Shown here: piece after piece, positions 51,985 through 64,000 of the stretch | Position numbering within the stretch: the stretch's first letter is position 1 | How the letters are laid out: every line of letters starts with the position of its first letter | From: Bugula neritina | Taxonomy: Eukaryota > Bryozoa > Gymnolaemata > Cheilostomatida > Bugulidae | Direction: 5' to 3' | Assembly: GCA_964035545.1 (NCBI GenBank) | Contig: OZ037772.1 | Location: 186,001-250,000, forward strand | Length of the DNA stretch: 64,000 nucleotides | The notes under the pieces: generated by a model | The model's database searches: none | Seen by the model: only the letters and a program-made list of their open reading frames with translations | Told to the model about the DNA's origin: nothing | Position numbers and translations under genes: made by a program

Positions 51985-54900
51985 ATGGCGTCTCAAGCTA
52001 AGAGCGCCCTTCTGCTATTGGCCGTTGTAATTATTGGTACTCAGGCTAGAAATGGTGAGTCTTTCCTTACTTCTGCACACAAGAGTCTGAGCTCTACTGA
52101 CTTTATTTCTAGAAGTAAAGACTAGAACATCCTTATCACAGCACAGTATTGTTTGTAGCCTTGGGTCTTCTATCCGTCTTAACAGCTCAAGTTTAAAATG
52201 TATGTCGGTTTCAGAGTAAATTATCTTGATGGATTGGAAGGAAGGAAGATCATACTAATGTTTCACAATAGTCTATTCAATCAGTCAGTTCAAAACTATT
52301 GTATGCCAACTCAATAATGACAATATTTCCACGTGTTTTAAGAAAGTCACAAATTAGAATTTAAAGTTTGTTCTGTTTTGCAAGATTTGAAGTTTTTTGA
52401 CACAATTTCTAGCATAAGAAGATTTTATTGTCAATAGCTGATACAAAGAAAAGCAGTTTTGGGTCTGTTATATGAGAAATTCATTTGCAAACATAAATGT
52501 GAGGTTTATGGGAGAGCTGTGTAAGATATGTGTCAGTGTGGAGGAAATGTTATCACTGAGTTGATGGCCTCTGCTACAGCATAATCACATGAATATGTCA
52601 CTAAATACCTTGACTATGTTATCTATCTCTGGCACTCAGTCTATGCACTTTGAAACCTGATCCATGAGAGGAAATAGCTTTGCTCTGTTCCACTTATTAC
52701 TTGCAGGTATTTTTTGTCTGAAGGTTAATTAAGTAACAGGCCACATTGATTAGCATCACTTCCCATGATGGCATGTGATAACATGTGATAGCATGTGCAC
52801 CCAGGCAGCTACAAGTAGTCAAATGACAACCACATGTCTATTGTTTTATACTTTCATTACACTCAGCACACCTGTCTGCTATCATCATATCCATGCCCCT
52901 ATTTCATGGGCAGGGCAGACAACTTCCTAACCCAGCCTGGTGTATTGACTCTCTGAGTCATCTCCTCTCAGTATATGTAGCATATGTTAAACTCAATGAC
53001 CCTAACAGTATTGATGTGCTCACCTAATTGACTCATACCTTATAACATGTGATTTTACAGTGGATGTAGAGGTTGAGCGGGTAAAGCGACAGGTTGGACA
53101 GGTGAGTCACATGTTCTTGTGTCACATGTCAAATGTCATGTCACATAGCTGGAGTGTTTACTTATAATACAGTGATATATCTTCCCTCCCTATTAACATG
53201 TTAGTAGTAGACCCTTTCCAATCTCTCTACAGTCTATAGGCCCAGTAGGCTATGATATTACGGTAGCCATTCATGAATCAGCTTATATTTTACATGTAAA
53301 GGCATCAATAAATCTAAACAATGGGACTTAATTTTGAAAATTTGACATGTTTGGACGAGTTTGAGTAAGATTCAATAGAGTTTCCTCTAATACTTTTCTA
53401 TTTGATGCATGCCTTGCAAGTTTTGGATTGATTACTTTTATCTTAATCATTTTTATTATCCCCCCTACAGTAGTTTGTATTTATCTCCCCTGCAATAGTT
53501 TGTATTTATCCCCTGCACTAGTTTGTATTTATCTCCCCTGCAATAGTTTGTATTTATCCCCTGCACTAGTTTGTATTTATCTCCCCTGCAGTTTGGCTAT
53601 CAGACTGGCAAAGGATACGTGCCAGCTGCATCTGGTTATTATTCCCCAATGCAAATGATGTTACCGGTGGGTATTACAACGCCTCCTGCACTTTAGCATG
53701 GTAGCTACTCGTAGAACTTAGGCTTATATCTGCTTACAACTAAACCTGCTGTTTGATTGTTTTGGTTGAGTCACTGCTGCACTCGGTGCTTCTGCACTCA
53801 GTGCCACTCTGTAGTTTAGCCAGATTCTAGCTGCCTCAGCTCACATGCAAATGCATATCATCGTAGGCGGGACGACCCCCTATCCCCGACATTGGGGTGT
53901 CCTCTGGAACTTCAGCCGTAAGTTTCATTATTTCCATCTCCTCTTCCTTTCTCTTTCTTTCTCTTAGTGAATAGCTTTACATCATATCAACAAATAGGAA
54001 TTCAGAATTTTAAAATAAATTTATTTTTTCCTGTAATATAAATTTCTGGACAAAGTTTAGTTACCTGATTGTATATAAATTAGAATTTCGAAAGTTGATA
54101 AAATTGTTTGATGAATTGCTGGGTGCCTCAGGCTGAGTCGAACGCCTGGGGTCTCTCGGAGAACCGCGCCATGTCTCTGCTCCGCCAGATCATGCAAGTG
54201 GCTGAACTCAACAACGTAGATTTAGATCCTGAAAGGCTGTCAGAAATAGGGGCGTCACTAGACTCCTCCTTGGGCTACGCACCGGCTGATGAGTTGGCTG
54301 AGCTGATGGAGATGGTTCCGGAAGGACTGAGTCTGGGTGACGCGTGGATCATGAAACACGCCGGCATCTCGCGACACCAGCTTGCCTTCATTCTGAGTCA
54401 TGGGTTTGTGTTGGTGAAGGGACCTCCCGGGGAGGACATGCTGCCGGCACTGCTGACCGACCATGACCTTCAGCTCCTCGAGGAAACTGACTTTGATGTT
54501 GAGCCAATGAGAAAGCTGATGAGTCTCGGCTACAGTATAGTGTTCACAGACCAGCCGTCTACTCTGCCCCACGTTGAGAGAACAACTCCTAGACTCCCTG
54601 TCAGTGCAGACGACGAGCTTGGCAGACTAGACCAGGCCGGCTTCGATATCACCACTCTCAAGTTCTTATTGAATAAGGGGTACGCCTTAGTCCCGGCCCA
54701 ACTCGGGAGTGTTATGCCTCTGAGAACAGGACTATCATCAGCTATAACCACTCGACTAACACAGGACGGGTTCGTTCTGATTGAACCTCCCAAACTCAAG
54801 GATAGCCCTCCATTTTTCCCAGTTGGTTCGCCTGTTCCGGTTGTGGGTCCACCGTCTCCTCCACACATACTTGAGGTTCAACAGGCTAACGTAGAGCCTC

Positions 54901-57433
54901 CGCAGAGTATTCGTCTGTCCAGGGCTGACACTAAAGGCAGCATTGATGCCTCTATATATAACCCACGCGTCTACACCAACACCCTCCCACAGCCAAGACC
55001 CAAGGCACATGTTGCTGCGGCCTTGCCAAGGTCATCTGCTGCACACTATAATCAACAACTGTACTCTGTGAGTCTCACTTGACCTTTAGTTGACCTCTAC
55101 CACCCTACAAACACCTTCACCAACCTCTTGCTTCTGTCTCTCTAAACAAATATGTGTGACTTGGTAACTGTTTACTCAAGTCTGTCTGTCTGTCTGTCTG
55201 TCTGTCTCTGTCTGTCTGTTAGTTGTATATGAATGCACCATAACCACGCCCACTTTGTATGACACGTCCACACAGAGCCTGTGACCGACAGGTTGTACAT
55301 AAGAAGTTTGTGCAGTTAGCATGCTACCTCCTTGTATACTAACTCTCCCCCCCCCCCGCCACCCCTCCACATGCATGATGCAATTGTAGCATAGATTCAT
55401 CAGCTTCCTTAGACTCAGTTCCCAGCATCTAATAACTTACCTACGCATTATAACTACTGCATATTTATACTTTTGTGCTGATACTGGCTATGTACTCCGT
55501 CAGATTAATGGGTTCGTTGTGACTGTATATATTTCTCTCATATGCTGTCAACTGTATATAGTTCTCTCATATGCTGCCAACTGAACTAAGTTGCTGACTC
55601 TCATCTGCAGGGTCCGCAAGGTCCTCGTGGCCCAGTAGGAGCACCGGGGCCTGTGGGTGCTGCCGGCTTTCCCGGACCTCAAGGACCAGAAGGACCACCT
55701 GGGCCAATGGGACTAGCTGGAGAGAGAGGACCTCAGGGTGCAGTCGGTAATCCTGGTAGACCAGGTGAACCAGGCAGAGATGGAGATACTGGACCAATTG
55801 GTAGGTTGAGTGTGAGAGAGATGGACATCCTATGACATTGTGACATGGTGGTTTGTGTACTATGCTTTGATATATATGGTATGATGTATTATCAGTTTCA
55901 CTCTAACATTGTGTATGCAAGTTGCAAGTAACTAATGGCTTTCCTTTGACTGAAAGGTGCACCTGGTGTCGCTGGGGAAAGGGGATCCAATGGTATGCCC
56001 GGTATGCCAGGTATTAAAGGACACAGAGGACCAACTGGTGCTCCTGGACAGAAGGGAGATACTGGAGCTCCCGGTGATAATGGTGACCCCGGTGCCCAGG
56101 TAAGAGATGAATCGTGTACCTATATCACCTGTATTCACCAGTATCTGTATCACTTGTATTCACCTGTATTCACCTGTATCTATATCACCTGGTGACGCTT
56201 GCAGGGACCACCTGGATCAACTGGTGTAGCCGGAGCACCTGGTGAAGCTGGAGAGAGGGGTGCTATCGGCCCAATTGGTGCTCCTGGTTTGTCGGGAGAT
56301 GATGGACCACCCGGACCCCAGGGACAACAAGGTGAATGCTTTGTGTTACGTGTTATTTATTATTCAATTCTCACTCAAATTTTAGAGTTGTCCTCCCTAA
56401 TTGTCTGCTCCTAATATCCAGCCGATGTGTTGTGATGTCACCAGGTGAAGTTGTAGTATTTAATTTGTCAAATATGTTTGTTTAAAGTGATCTTATTATT
56501 TTCTAAGAGAACAGATGAGTGAAATAAACAGCGTGGTACTGATTATTTTATGTTGATTTATTTCTTATCTCTAACTTTGCTGCAGGCGCAATGGGACCTC
56601 CTGGAGTACCTGGAATGCCGGGTGTCACAGGAGATAAGGGACCTACAGGTCCAATCGGTGAAGATGGAGATCGCGGAATGCCGGGACCACCCGGTTCAGA
56701 TGGCAGACCTGGTGAGATGGGACCTCCTGGTGAAAACGGAAAAGACGGAGTAGACGGTAATACCCCATCTACTCGACATCTTATCTTGTATTTGAACTGA
56801 CTGTGTGCTGTGTCAAGGTCGTTCTTATATTTCTTTGCTCTTTGCTCTGCAGGAACTCCTGGAAAACCCGGAAAGGACGGACCAACTGGTGCTATTGGAC
56901 CTATGGGTGCCGTCGGAAGACCTGGTATGCCTGGTCCCAGTGGTGATTCTGGTTCCCCCGGTGCTCCCGGAGAAAGAGGAATTCCAGGACCTACTGGTGA
57001 GCTCTGACACATAACTATTATACTGATAGTATATTACATACGTATGACTATTATACTGATAGTATATTACATACATATAACTATTATACTGATAGTATAT
57101 TACATACGTATAACTATTATACTGATAGTATATTACATACGTATAACTATTATACTGATAATATCATATCACAGTGTAGCATGAGTACAGTTGCATTGTA
57201 GGGCCTCAGGGAGAAATGGGACCTGTCGGAGAACCTGGTCCACCAGGTGCCAATGGGCTAACTGGACTCCCTGGAGATCCTGGACCTCGGGGTGACCAGG
57301 GTGCTGTCGGACCAGCTGGAATTCAGGGTCCTCAAGGATTTAGAGTAAGTGAAGCTAGTCTGAGTTAGACGTGAGGTGTAAGTAGCTTGTAAGAAATACA
57401 TTGTGTAAGTGGCGTTTGTCATGTGCTTATTTA

Positions 57434-57488
<55 letters not shown>

Positions 57489-60400
57489 GTAATCTATTGT
57501 TATCCTATTGCTCTACTTCAACTCCCTCTTGCCTAATTTTTAATTTAATTTGCCTTATTTGTGTTGAATTTCTTTAATTGGTAATAGTAATTGCACATTG
57601 TTATATATTATTGACATTGGTTAATGCAGAGCTGAACTATCTTAATGTCCTTATGTAGGGTGAAGTTGGTGCACCAGGAATCAATGGTAAAGATGGAGCT
57701 CCGGGTGCAACTGGTACTACTGGAGCTGATGGAAAGCCAGGTATACGCGGTGCTGTCGGTAGACAAGGACCTCGAGGTGCCATGGGAGACCGTGGTAAGA
57801 GAGGCAACCCAGGTAGACCCGGTCGACCAGGAGATGACGGAGCAGCCGGACCACCAGGTTTGTATATGTTTATATAACTTTAGTTATTATTTCAACTTAA
57901 TGGTTTTGTTTAGAATTAAGAATAAATTTCTTGTCAGTTGATTGGCTGATCTTTTATTGAATAGTTAATAATAGGCGGTCCTGTGATATCAAGTTGCTAT
58001 CATTTGATATAAATTTGTTATCATGTGATAAAGATAACATTTGTAGGAGCTCCTGGTGCCAACGGAAACGATGGCGCTCCAGGTTCAACTGGAGATCCCG
58101 GACCTCAGGGAAATCCCGGACCTGCTGGCCAAGATGGAGCTACTGGTGCCCAGGGTGCTCGCGGACCAGTAGGAGATCAAGGTTAGCTATATTATTTATT
58201 TTACTTAGTATTATATACTCTGTATTATATACTGTGTATTATATACTATGTATTATATACTGTGTATTATATACTGTGTATTGTATACTGTGTATTGTAT
58301 ACTGTGTATTATATACTATGTATTATATACTGTGTATTATATACTGTGTATTATATACTCTGTATTATATACTGTGTATTATATACTGTGTATTATATAC
58401 TGTGTATTATATACTGTGTATTGTATACTGTGTATTATATACTGTGTATTATATGCTGTGTATTATATACTGTGTATTATATACTGTGTATTATATACTC
58501 TGTATTATATACTGTGTATTATATGCTGTGTATTATATACTCTGTATTATATACTGTGTATTATATGCTGTGTATTATATACTCTGTATTATATACTGTG
58601 TATTATATGCTGTGTATTATATACTGTGTATTATATACTGTGTATTATATGCTGTGTATTATATACTCTGTATTATATACTCTGTATTATATGCTGTGTA
58701 TTATATACTGTGTATTATATGCTGTGTATTATATACTGTGTATTATATACTGTGTATTATATACTGTGTATTATATGCTGTGTATTATATACTCTGTATT
58801 ATATACTCTGTATTATATACTCTGTATTATATACTGTATACTATCTAATATAAAACTCATGCAAGTTTATAGTCACCATCCCTGTGAGAAACCTCTGGCG
58901 GAAGGGGTTTCCCACATTACCAATGACCAACGTGTCCGAACCCATGACTTCGTGCCTACTAGGCAAACGCTCGAACCCCTAGACCATGTCTGTTGTATAT
59001 TATATATTTACGTGGGTGTTAGCGTAAAGTTCTGTTTTGTAGGAGAACCTGGTGAAATTGGACCACAGGGACCAAGCGGGCGAGATGGAGAAGATGGAGC
59101 TCCTGGTTTACAGGTATTTTACAAACTATTCTGAAACTCATACTTCTATGGTTCATTGTTTATGTATTTTCCACCATGTTTTTACTAGAAGTAAACTTTA
59201 ATTCAGTAATAAGTTTAAAATAAATTGCTGTTTCGCATTGTACAGTTTATTATTGCCTGAATCTTGTAATAAGAATATTGACTGGCTTGACAATATCAGA
59301 GCAGCGACATGATTGGCTTAACAATACCAGAGCAGGGATTTGATTGGCTTAAAAATATCAGTGCAGGGGTGTTATTGGCTACTCTGTTCTATTCTGCAGG
59401 GCCCCAGAGGAAGTCGAGGAGAAATGGGGTTGCCCGGTGCTGTAGGAGATGCTGGAAGACCCGGACCTCAAGGTCCAATGGGAGAGCGCGGGCCAACTGG
59501 ACTCAGGGGGTTCCCCGGACCAGTCGGTGCTCCTGGTAATCCTGGCCTGCAAGGACCAAGGTTGGTAAATAGTATCTTCCTGGGGCTCACTGCTTGTGTG
59601 GGAGTTGTTTCCTCTGAAATATTTGGAAGTATCGCTTGAATTCCACGTCTCCCTGTATTTTCAGCTAGCTATGCCTACTTGTATTATTAGTTAGCCATGC
59701 CTACTTGCATTATGCTTTAATCTTGTTTTGTAGAGGACAGAAAGGGAGACTCGGTCCCAAAGGACAGCGGGGAACTGACGGAACTGATGGAGAGGAAGGT
59801 TTACCCGGTGTTGATGGCCTACCTGGTATACCCGGCAATCCCGGAGGTGCAGGAGAAAGAGGACCACCTGGTTTTCCAGGAGATACCGGAGTTCTTGGAG
59901 AACCAGGTAATGTTTATGATCAATTGAATTCAATCTGTCATTTTTATTATTTTATGTTTGTGTCGTGGGGAGGGAGAAAACTCTGTCTTGGAGAATTTTT
60001 GTTTCTTCAGAGAGCTTTGGATTAATTGATTATGGTCTACACAGGGGTGTAGACAAACTAAAAAACACAGGGGTGTAAACAGACTAAACTACACAGGGGT
60101 GTAAACAGACTAAACTACACTGGGGTGTAGACAGACTAAACCTAATACGAACGTATAACTACCCTGTGTCATGCTGTCATGACGTCTCTATTCTCTCCTA
60201 TAATATGACCTTTATTTAGCGAGCAGATTTCTAGCGGGCTATTCTATAGTGACCAGTCACACTGTTTATTATAGCAACATAGAAATCAAGTTGAAAACTA
60301 GTTGCACCTGTTGTGATGTTTTCATCTGGTGCTTACAGGTAGAGATGGAGCACCTGGACCACAGGGTTCACGAGGTGTTGAGGGACTACAAGGTCCACCC

Positions 60401-63400
60401 GGTATTGACGGACAAGACGGCTCTGACGGTGCACCTGGTGCCCCTGGAACTCAAGGAGAACCCGGGCCCGTTGGTAAATACTAAATGCTACTCTTTGTAT
60501 AACACAGGCTGTATTTGCTATGAGTTTCCTATCTCAACAACTCATCACTTCGCGTTAAACATTTCTACTCTCAGATACAATCTTGTTGTACAGGTAAACC
60601 CGGTGAAGATGGATTTGACGGAGAACCCGGACCTAAAGGTGCTGCTGGAGCTGCTGGTGAACCTGGTCCAGCTGGACCTCCAGGTCCTACTGGATTCCCT
60701 GGTCCACGAGGAAACACTGGCCCAGTTGGTCAACCAGGAGATGTCGGCCCTGTCGGTTTGAAGGGTGCTCGTGGAGAGGCTGGACCTAAAGGCCCAAGAG
60801 GTACGTTCAGCTTATGTAAACACATTTCATATACATGACTCTTCTATTAACTGCTAATAACTCAGTAGGTTTTCATTCCAAACATTATGAGCTGAGAATG
60901 TGACAAGAGGTGACCAAATATTACAGGACCAGCTGGTACTGACGGCTTTAGCGGAGAGCGTGGACCTAAAGGAGAGCCCGGTGCAACTGGAGTTACTGGA
61001 CCACCTGGTCTGCCCGGTCCTGCTGGTCTTGATGGAAAGCCTGGTGCACCAGGTGTTGATGGACAACCAGGACCAATGGGTATTTTAATCAATTGTTGTT
61101 ATTGATCTATATATTGCTGAATTACCTTGTCTACTGCTACCATCTTATATTCTGCTACCATCTTATCTTCTGCTACCATCTTATATTCTGCTACCATCTT
61201 ATCTTTTGCTACCATTTTATCTTCTGCTACCATCTTATCTTCTGTTACCACCTTATCTTCTGCTACCACCTTATCTTCTGCTACCATCTTATATTCTGCT
61301 ACCATCTTATCTTCTGCTACCATCTTATATTCTGCTACCATCTTATCTTTTGCTACCATTTTATCTTCTGCTACCATCTTATCTTCTGTTACCACCTTAT
61401 CTTCTGCTACCATCTTATCTTCTGCTACCACCTTATCTTCTGCTACCACCTTATCTTCTGCTATCACCTTACCTTCTGCTACCATCTTAAATTCTGCTAC
61501 CATCTTACCTTCTGCTACCACCTTATCTTCTACTTCCACCTTATCTTCTACTTCCACCTTACCTTCTGCTACCACCTTACCTTCTGCTACCATCTTGTCT
61601 TCTGCTACCATCTTATCCTCTGCTATCACCTTATCTTCTGTTACCATCTTATCTTCTGCTACCACCTTACCTTCTGCTACCACCTTACCTTCTGCTACCA
61701 TCTTGTCTTCTGCTACCATCTTATCCTCTGCTACCATCTTATCCTCTGCTACCACCTTATCTTCTGCTACCAATTTATCTTCTGCTACCATCTTTTCTTC
61801 TGCAGCCATCTTACCTTCTGCTACCACCTTATCCTCTGCTACCAATTTATCTTCTGCTACCGTCTTATCTTCTGCAGCCATCTTACCTTCTGCAGCGTCC
61901 TGTGTTCAGTTAGTAACATCTAACATTTGTTATTGCAAGTAAGTCACAGAAAATACATTCAAATTATTAAGTCATGTTCATAGTGTAAACACTTTGAATA
62001 AGCTTCCGTCAGTTTATAATCACTATCCCTGTGAGAACCCCTGATTGAAAGGTGCGTAAAGCGGGCTGAGGACTATTTTGTAATGTGCCACACGAGCAGT
62101 TATGACTGGGTGCTCTTCCCAACATCTTTGCTGGTGTTTTGACTCAACCTACTGCCCTCATGTTTCTTCAGTCAGCACTCTAGCTACTACACCATGCCTG
62201 ATTCCTGGAAACTCTGAATATGACTTAAATTTTGATTTCTACTATCGTCGCAGGTGCCATCGGTTTGGACGGACCTCGGGGTAAACAGGGAGAGCGCGGA
62301 CCACCCGGAGTTAGAGGAGAAATGGGCTTAGAAGGCAGAGTGGGACCTGAAGGCAAGCAGGTAATGACTTCTGGTGACCCCTGGTCATGACCTCTGTAAC
62401 TTTTGGCCATAGACCTCTACGTGTAGTTTAACAATTCAGTGTAACTCCACTTGCAGTGTCCTACACTGGGAAGTACATTTTCAAGAAGAGCGTAGAAGAT
62501 TTGTTCACAATATATAATTATATCTATATTTTTTTTTATATATCTATATAGATATATGAATATATCTATATAGATACATGATAATATATATATATATATT
62601 TTGTAATTATTTTTCTATTTCCTCATTTCCTATTGCTCAACGTGAAGTTGTGTGCCCTCTTTATTCCATGTTAAAAGACTTCATAAAATCGCCACATGAA
62701 ATATTTGAGTTGAAGTTTGATTTTCACAGGGAGAACGTGGACCAGATGGAGACCAAGGTCCTGTTGGCCCACCTGGACCCACTGGACCAAACGGTGCTCC
62801 TGGTAAAATGGGATATCAGGGTAAACAAGGAGAGCAAGGTCCTGCAGGTAAGAACGAGGAGTTACTCACTCTTGTTTGTGTATTTTGTTCCTTTTAGGTA
62901 TGCTATAATATTCTGGGGTTTCCCTCACATCTATGATATTTTCTGGGGTTTTCCTCACAGCTAGTCTGCACTAAGGCAGGGAGTAGGCTGAGTAATCATA
63001 TTGAATCCCAGCAGTGCTTGTTACTTCAACTGACAGGATTACTATGTATGATAGTTGCTCTGACTGGTTTTCATGGATCATTTTTACCATGCTGTTTGCC
63101 ACATGATGCATTGTCTAAGTAAAAACAAGGAAACAAAGAAATATACCAGGAGTGTTGAGAAATTTGTGTTCTGAAATTATTAAATGACCACTTGTAATGC
63201 ATACTGGTGTTGCTTGGTTCATAGGACCTGTCGGACAAGCTGGAGAACCCGGTCTGGATGGCAGAAATGGAAAGACAGGAGAAACTGGACCAGCTGGTAT
63301 GCCTGGTCCAACTGGCTCAAGGGGAGTCACAGGAGAACCCGGATCTGATGGAAGGTATTTGTTGTGTTTCACTTCGACCTATTCAGCTTCTTGGAACTTT

Positions 63401-63974
63401 TTATCTGATTTGGGTTTTATAATTTGTTATCAATTTTATTAGAGACGGTTTACCTGGAGTACCGGGTGCTGATGGTAGACCTGGGGAGCAGGGTGATCAA
63501 GGACCTCCTGGCCCCATGGGTCCAGTGGGAATCCCCGGTAACCAGGGACCTGAAGGTGCTCAAGGAGACAAGGGTGATAAGGCAGGAACATTCTTTATTC
63601 AGTTTTCTATTTATTTCAGTTCTCTGGTTTTCCACTAGTCAATCCTGTAGTTGTTTATTTGTTTTAGTTAATTTATGTTAATACTAGAGTTGCTTCAGTG
63701 ACCTCACATCATGTAATATATTACATAACAGTGCAGTATAATACACCATAATATAATATGTTACACAATACAATAATATTGCAGAAAATATTATTCAATA
63801 ATATCTCACAGCTAAGGTGTGTCTCCTAAATATATTCATTACTATAGGGACCAGCTGGGCCACAGGGTGCTTCTGGACCAACTGGATTGTCTGGACCAGC
63901 GGGTCCACGTGGGCCAACTGGTCCTCAGGGACCCCAGGGAGCTAAGGGAATTCCTGGCGAACAAGGACCTAAAG
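51985..63974 (+). CDS. Fibrillar-type collagen chain, N-terminal and helical part (continues past window)
   Basis: Twenty-four exons join in phase over about 1315 codons. Exon 1 (51985-52054) encodes a signal peptide ([18 protein letters not shown]). Exon 2 (53061-53101) has RVKR, a furin-like site at residues 30-33. Exons 3 and 4 (53592-53666, 53867-53917) are short linkers. Exon 5 (54132-55067) encodes residues 80-391, a unique domain with internal repeats. Exon 6 (55611-55800) starts the Gly-X-Y helix, which then runs without an interruption that I can see through 55957-56099, 56205-56331, 56586-56756, 56853-56996, 57202-57344, 57659-57857, 58047-58181, 59043-59113, 59400-59560, 59734-59906, 60339-60473, 60594-60800, 60927-61079, 62254-62360, 62730-62847, 63225-63354, 63443-63581 and 63848-63974. 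The minus-arm copy shows that a COLFI propeptide should follow beyond the window. No VWC or thrombospondin-like N domain is present. The donor at 63582 is GC. Confidence 0.9.
53460..53590. repeat. Tandem repeat AGTTTGTATTTATCTCCCC
   Basis: About five units with CTGCA ends. Each unit contains a CTGCA motif resembling a 3' splice site, and the last gives the real acceptor of the exon at 53592. Confidence 0.9.
54132..55067 (+). other. Unrecognised N-terminal domain of the collagen, with internal repeats
   Basis: This single 936-nt exon encodes 312 residues. An amphipathic helical part comes first ([17 protein letters not shown]). Three 20-residue repeats follow, at residues 157-176 ([20 protein letters not shown]), 199-218 ([20 protein letters not shown]) and 249-268 ([20 protein letters not shown]). 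A half-repeat, DGFVLIEPP, follows at about 291. A Pro-rich linker then leads to the helix. I do not recognise the family. Confidence 0.75.
55176..55222. repeat. (GTCT)n microsatellite
   Basis: About eleven GTCT units with one interruption lie in collagen intron 5. Confidence 0.95.
57008..57165. repeat. Minisatellite, about 37-bp unit
   Basis: Four units of ACTATTATACTGATAGTATA followed by TTACATACGTATA lie in a collagen intron. Confidence 0.95.
57437..57488. repeat. (CT)n microsatellite
   Basis: About 25 CT units lie in a collagen intron. Confidence 0.95.
58205..58850. repeat. Minisatellite, about 14-bp unit
   Basis: About 45 units of TGTATTATATACTG with GC and CT variants lie in collagen intron 13. 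Long open frames across it are artefacts. Confidence 0.95.
58866..58992 (-). mobile_element. tRNA-derived SINE, copy 2
   Basis: The minus strand reads ATGGTCTAGGGGTTCGAGCG, then a B-box-like ATGGGTTCGGAC and a tail ending GGATGGTGACTATAAAC. It is the same family as 8594-8799, located in collagen intron 13. Confidence 0.7.
60040..60140. repeat. Minisatellite, about 27-bp unit, partner of 36660-36800
   Basis: About four units of GGGGTGTAGACAGACTAAAC lie in a collagen intron and are inverted relative to the minus arm. Confidence 0.9.
61120..61900. repeat. Minisatellite, 18-bp unit
   Basis: About 43 units of CTGCTACCATCTTATCTT lie in collagen intron 19. The unit length is a multiple of three, so several frames are open on both strands; none is a gene. 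Confidence 0.95.
62007..62200 (-). mobile_element. tRNA-derived SINE, copy 3 (diverged)
   Basis: It shares the 3' region with copy 1 (ATCACTATCCCTGTGAGAA on the plus strand, then CTGAGGAC, and TTATGACTGGGTGCTCTTCC). The tRNA-like head is degraded. Confidence 0.6.
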
Positions 63975-64000
63975 GTATGAATTAAGTTGAACCAATCTTT

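Larger units (their letters stand above)
59115..63974 (+). repeat. Inverted segmental duplication, plus arm
   Basis: This is the partner of 35295-38313. The arm continues past the window, because the minus arm holds the following exons and the COLFI propeptide as well. It is longer than its partner because it holds exons 18-20, a SINE and an 18-bp minisatellite that the minus arm lacks. Confidence 0.9.

Noticed and set aside
58248-59134. Plus-strand ORFs of 200-290 codons rich in YILCIIY
   Set aside because: They are an artefact of the 14-bp array in a collagen intron; all frames are open. Only the last residues overlap the true collagen exon 14.
61093-61942. ORFs of 260-276 codons on both strands
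   Set aside because: The 18-bp unit keeps every frame open. The array lies between two collagen exons that splice in phase.

Overview
This window is eukaryotic and metazoan. It has spliced genes with GT-AG introns, a fibrillar collagen, a TRIM protein, THAP and P2X7-type zinc domains, tRNA-derived SINEs and many transposon relics. The sequence is AT-rich and most introns carry their own minisatellite. A non-bilaterian animal (sponge or cnidarian-like) would fit the gene mix, but nothing here fixes the species.

Layout. (1) 1-4686: a DNA transposon with terminal inverted repeats of about 110 bp and a TTAA beside its right end. It carries two convergent spliced genes, a THAP-domain gene (+) and a 208-residue protein with the P2X7 C-terminal (ballast) zinc domain (-). 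(2) 4754-8800: a 1.7-kb dispersed repeat (second copy at 41744-43367), AT-rich simple sequence with a perfect palindrome, a LINE 3' relic and a SINE. (3) 8822-14940: a decayed cytosolic valyl-tRNA synthetase fragment with nonsense codons, a frameshift and a lost donor site. (4) 18270-26969 (-): an intact seven-exon TRIM gene (RING, two B-boxes, coiled coil, beta-propeller; 619 residues) whose first intron holds a nest of MITEs. (5) 32462-38313 (-): a pseudogene of the 3' half of a fibrillar collagen including its COLFI propeptide, with cysteine-rich exons just upstream (38350-40157). (6) 40250-41740: a 24-bp minisatellite, followed by the second copy of the dispersed repeat. (7) 45725-49805 (+): a C6orf136/DUF2358-like gene. 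(8) 51985 to the window end (+): a fibrillar-type collagen gene, 24 exons in phase throughout, with a signal peptide, a furin-like site and an unrecognised N-terminal domain of about 310 residues that contains internal repeats.

The two collagen loci are an inverted duplication: exons and introns at about 59115-63974 (+) match 38313-35295 (-). The + copy keeps its reading frame and its Gly-X-Y register in every exon I read. The - copy has glycine substitutions, frameshifts, a nonsense codon, an internal deletion that fused two exons, and a later hAT-like insertion. Gene models were built by hand; those of the TRIM gene, the P2X7-domain gene, the collagen and the DUF2358 gene are supported by matching splice phases.
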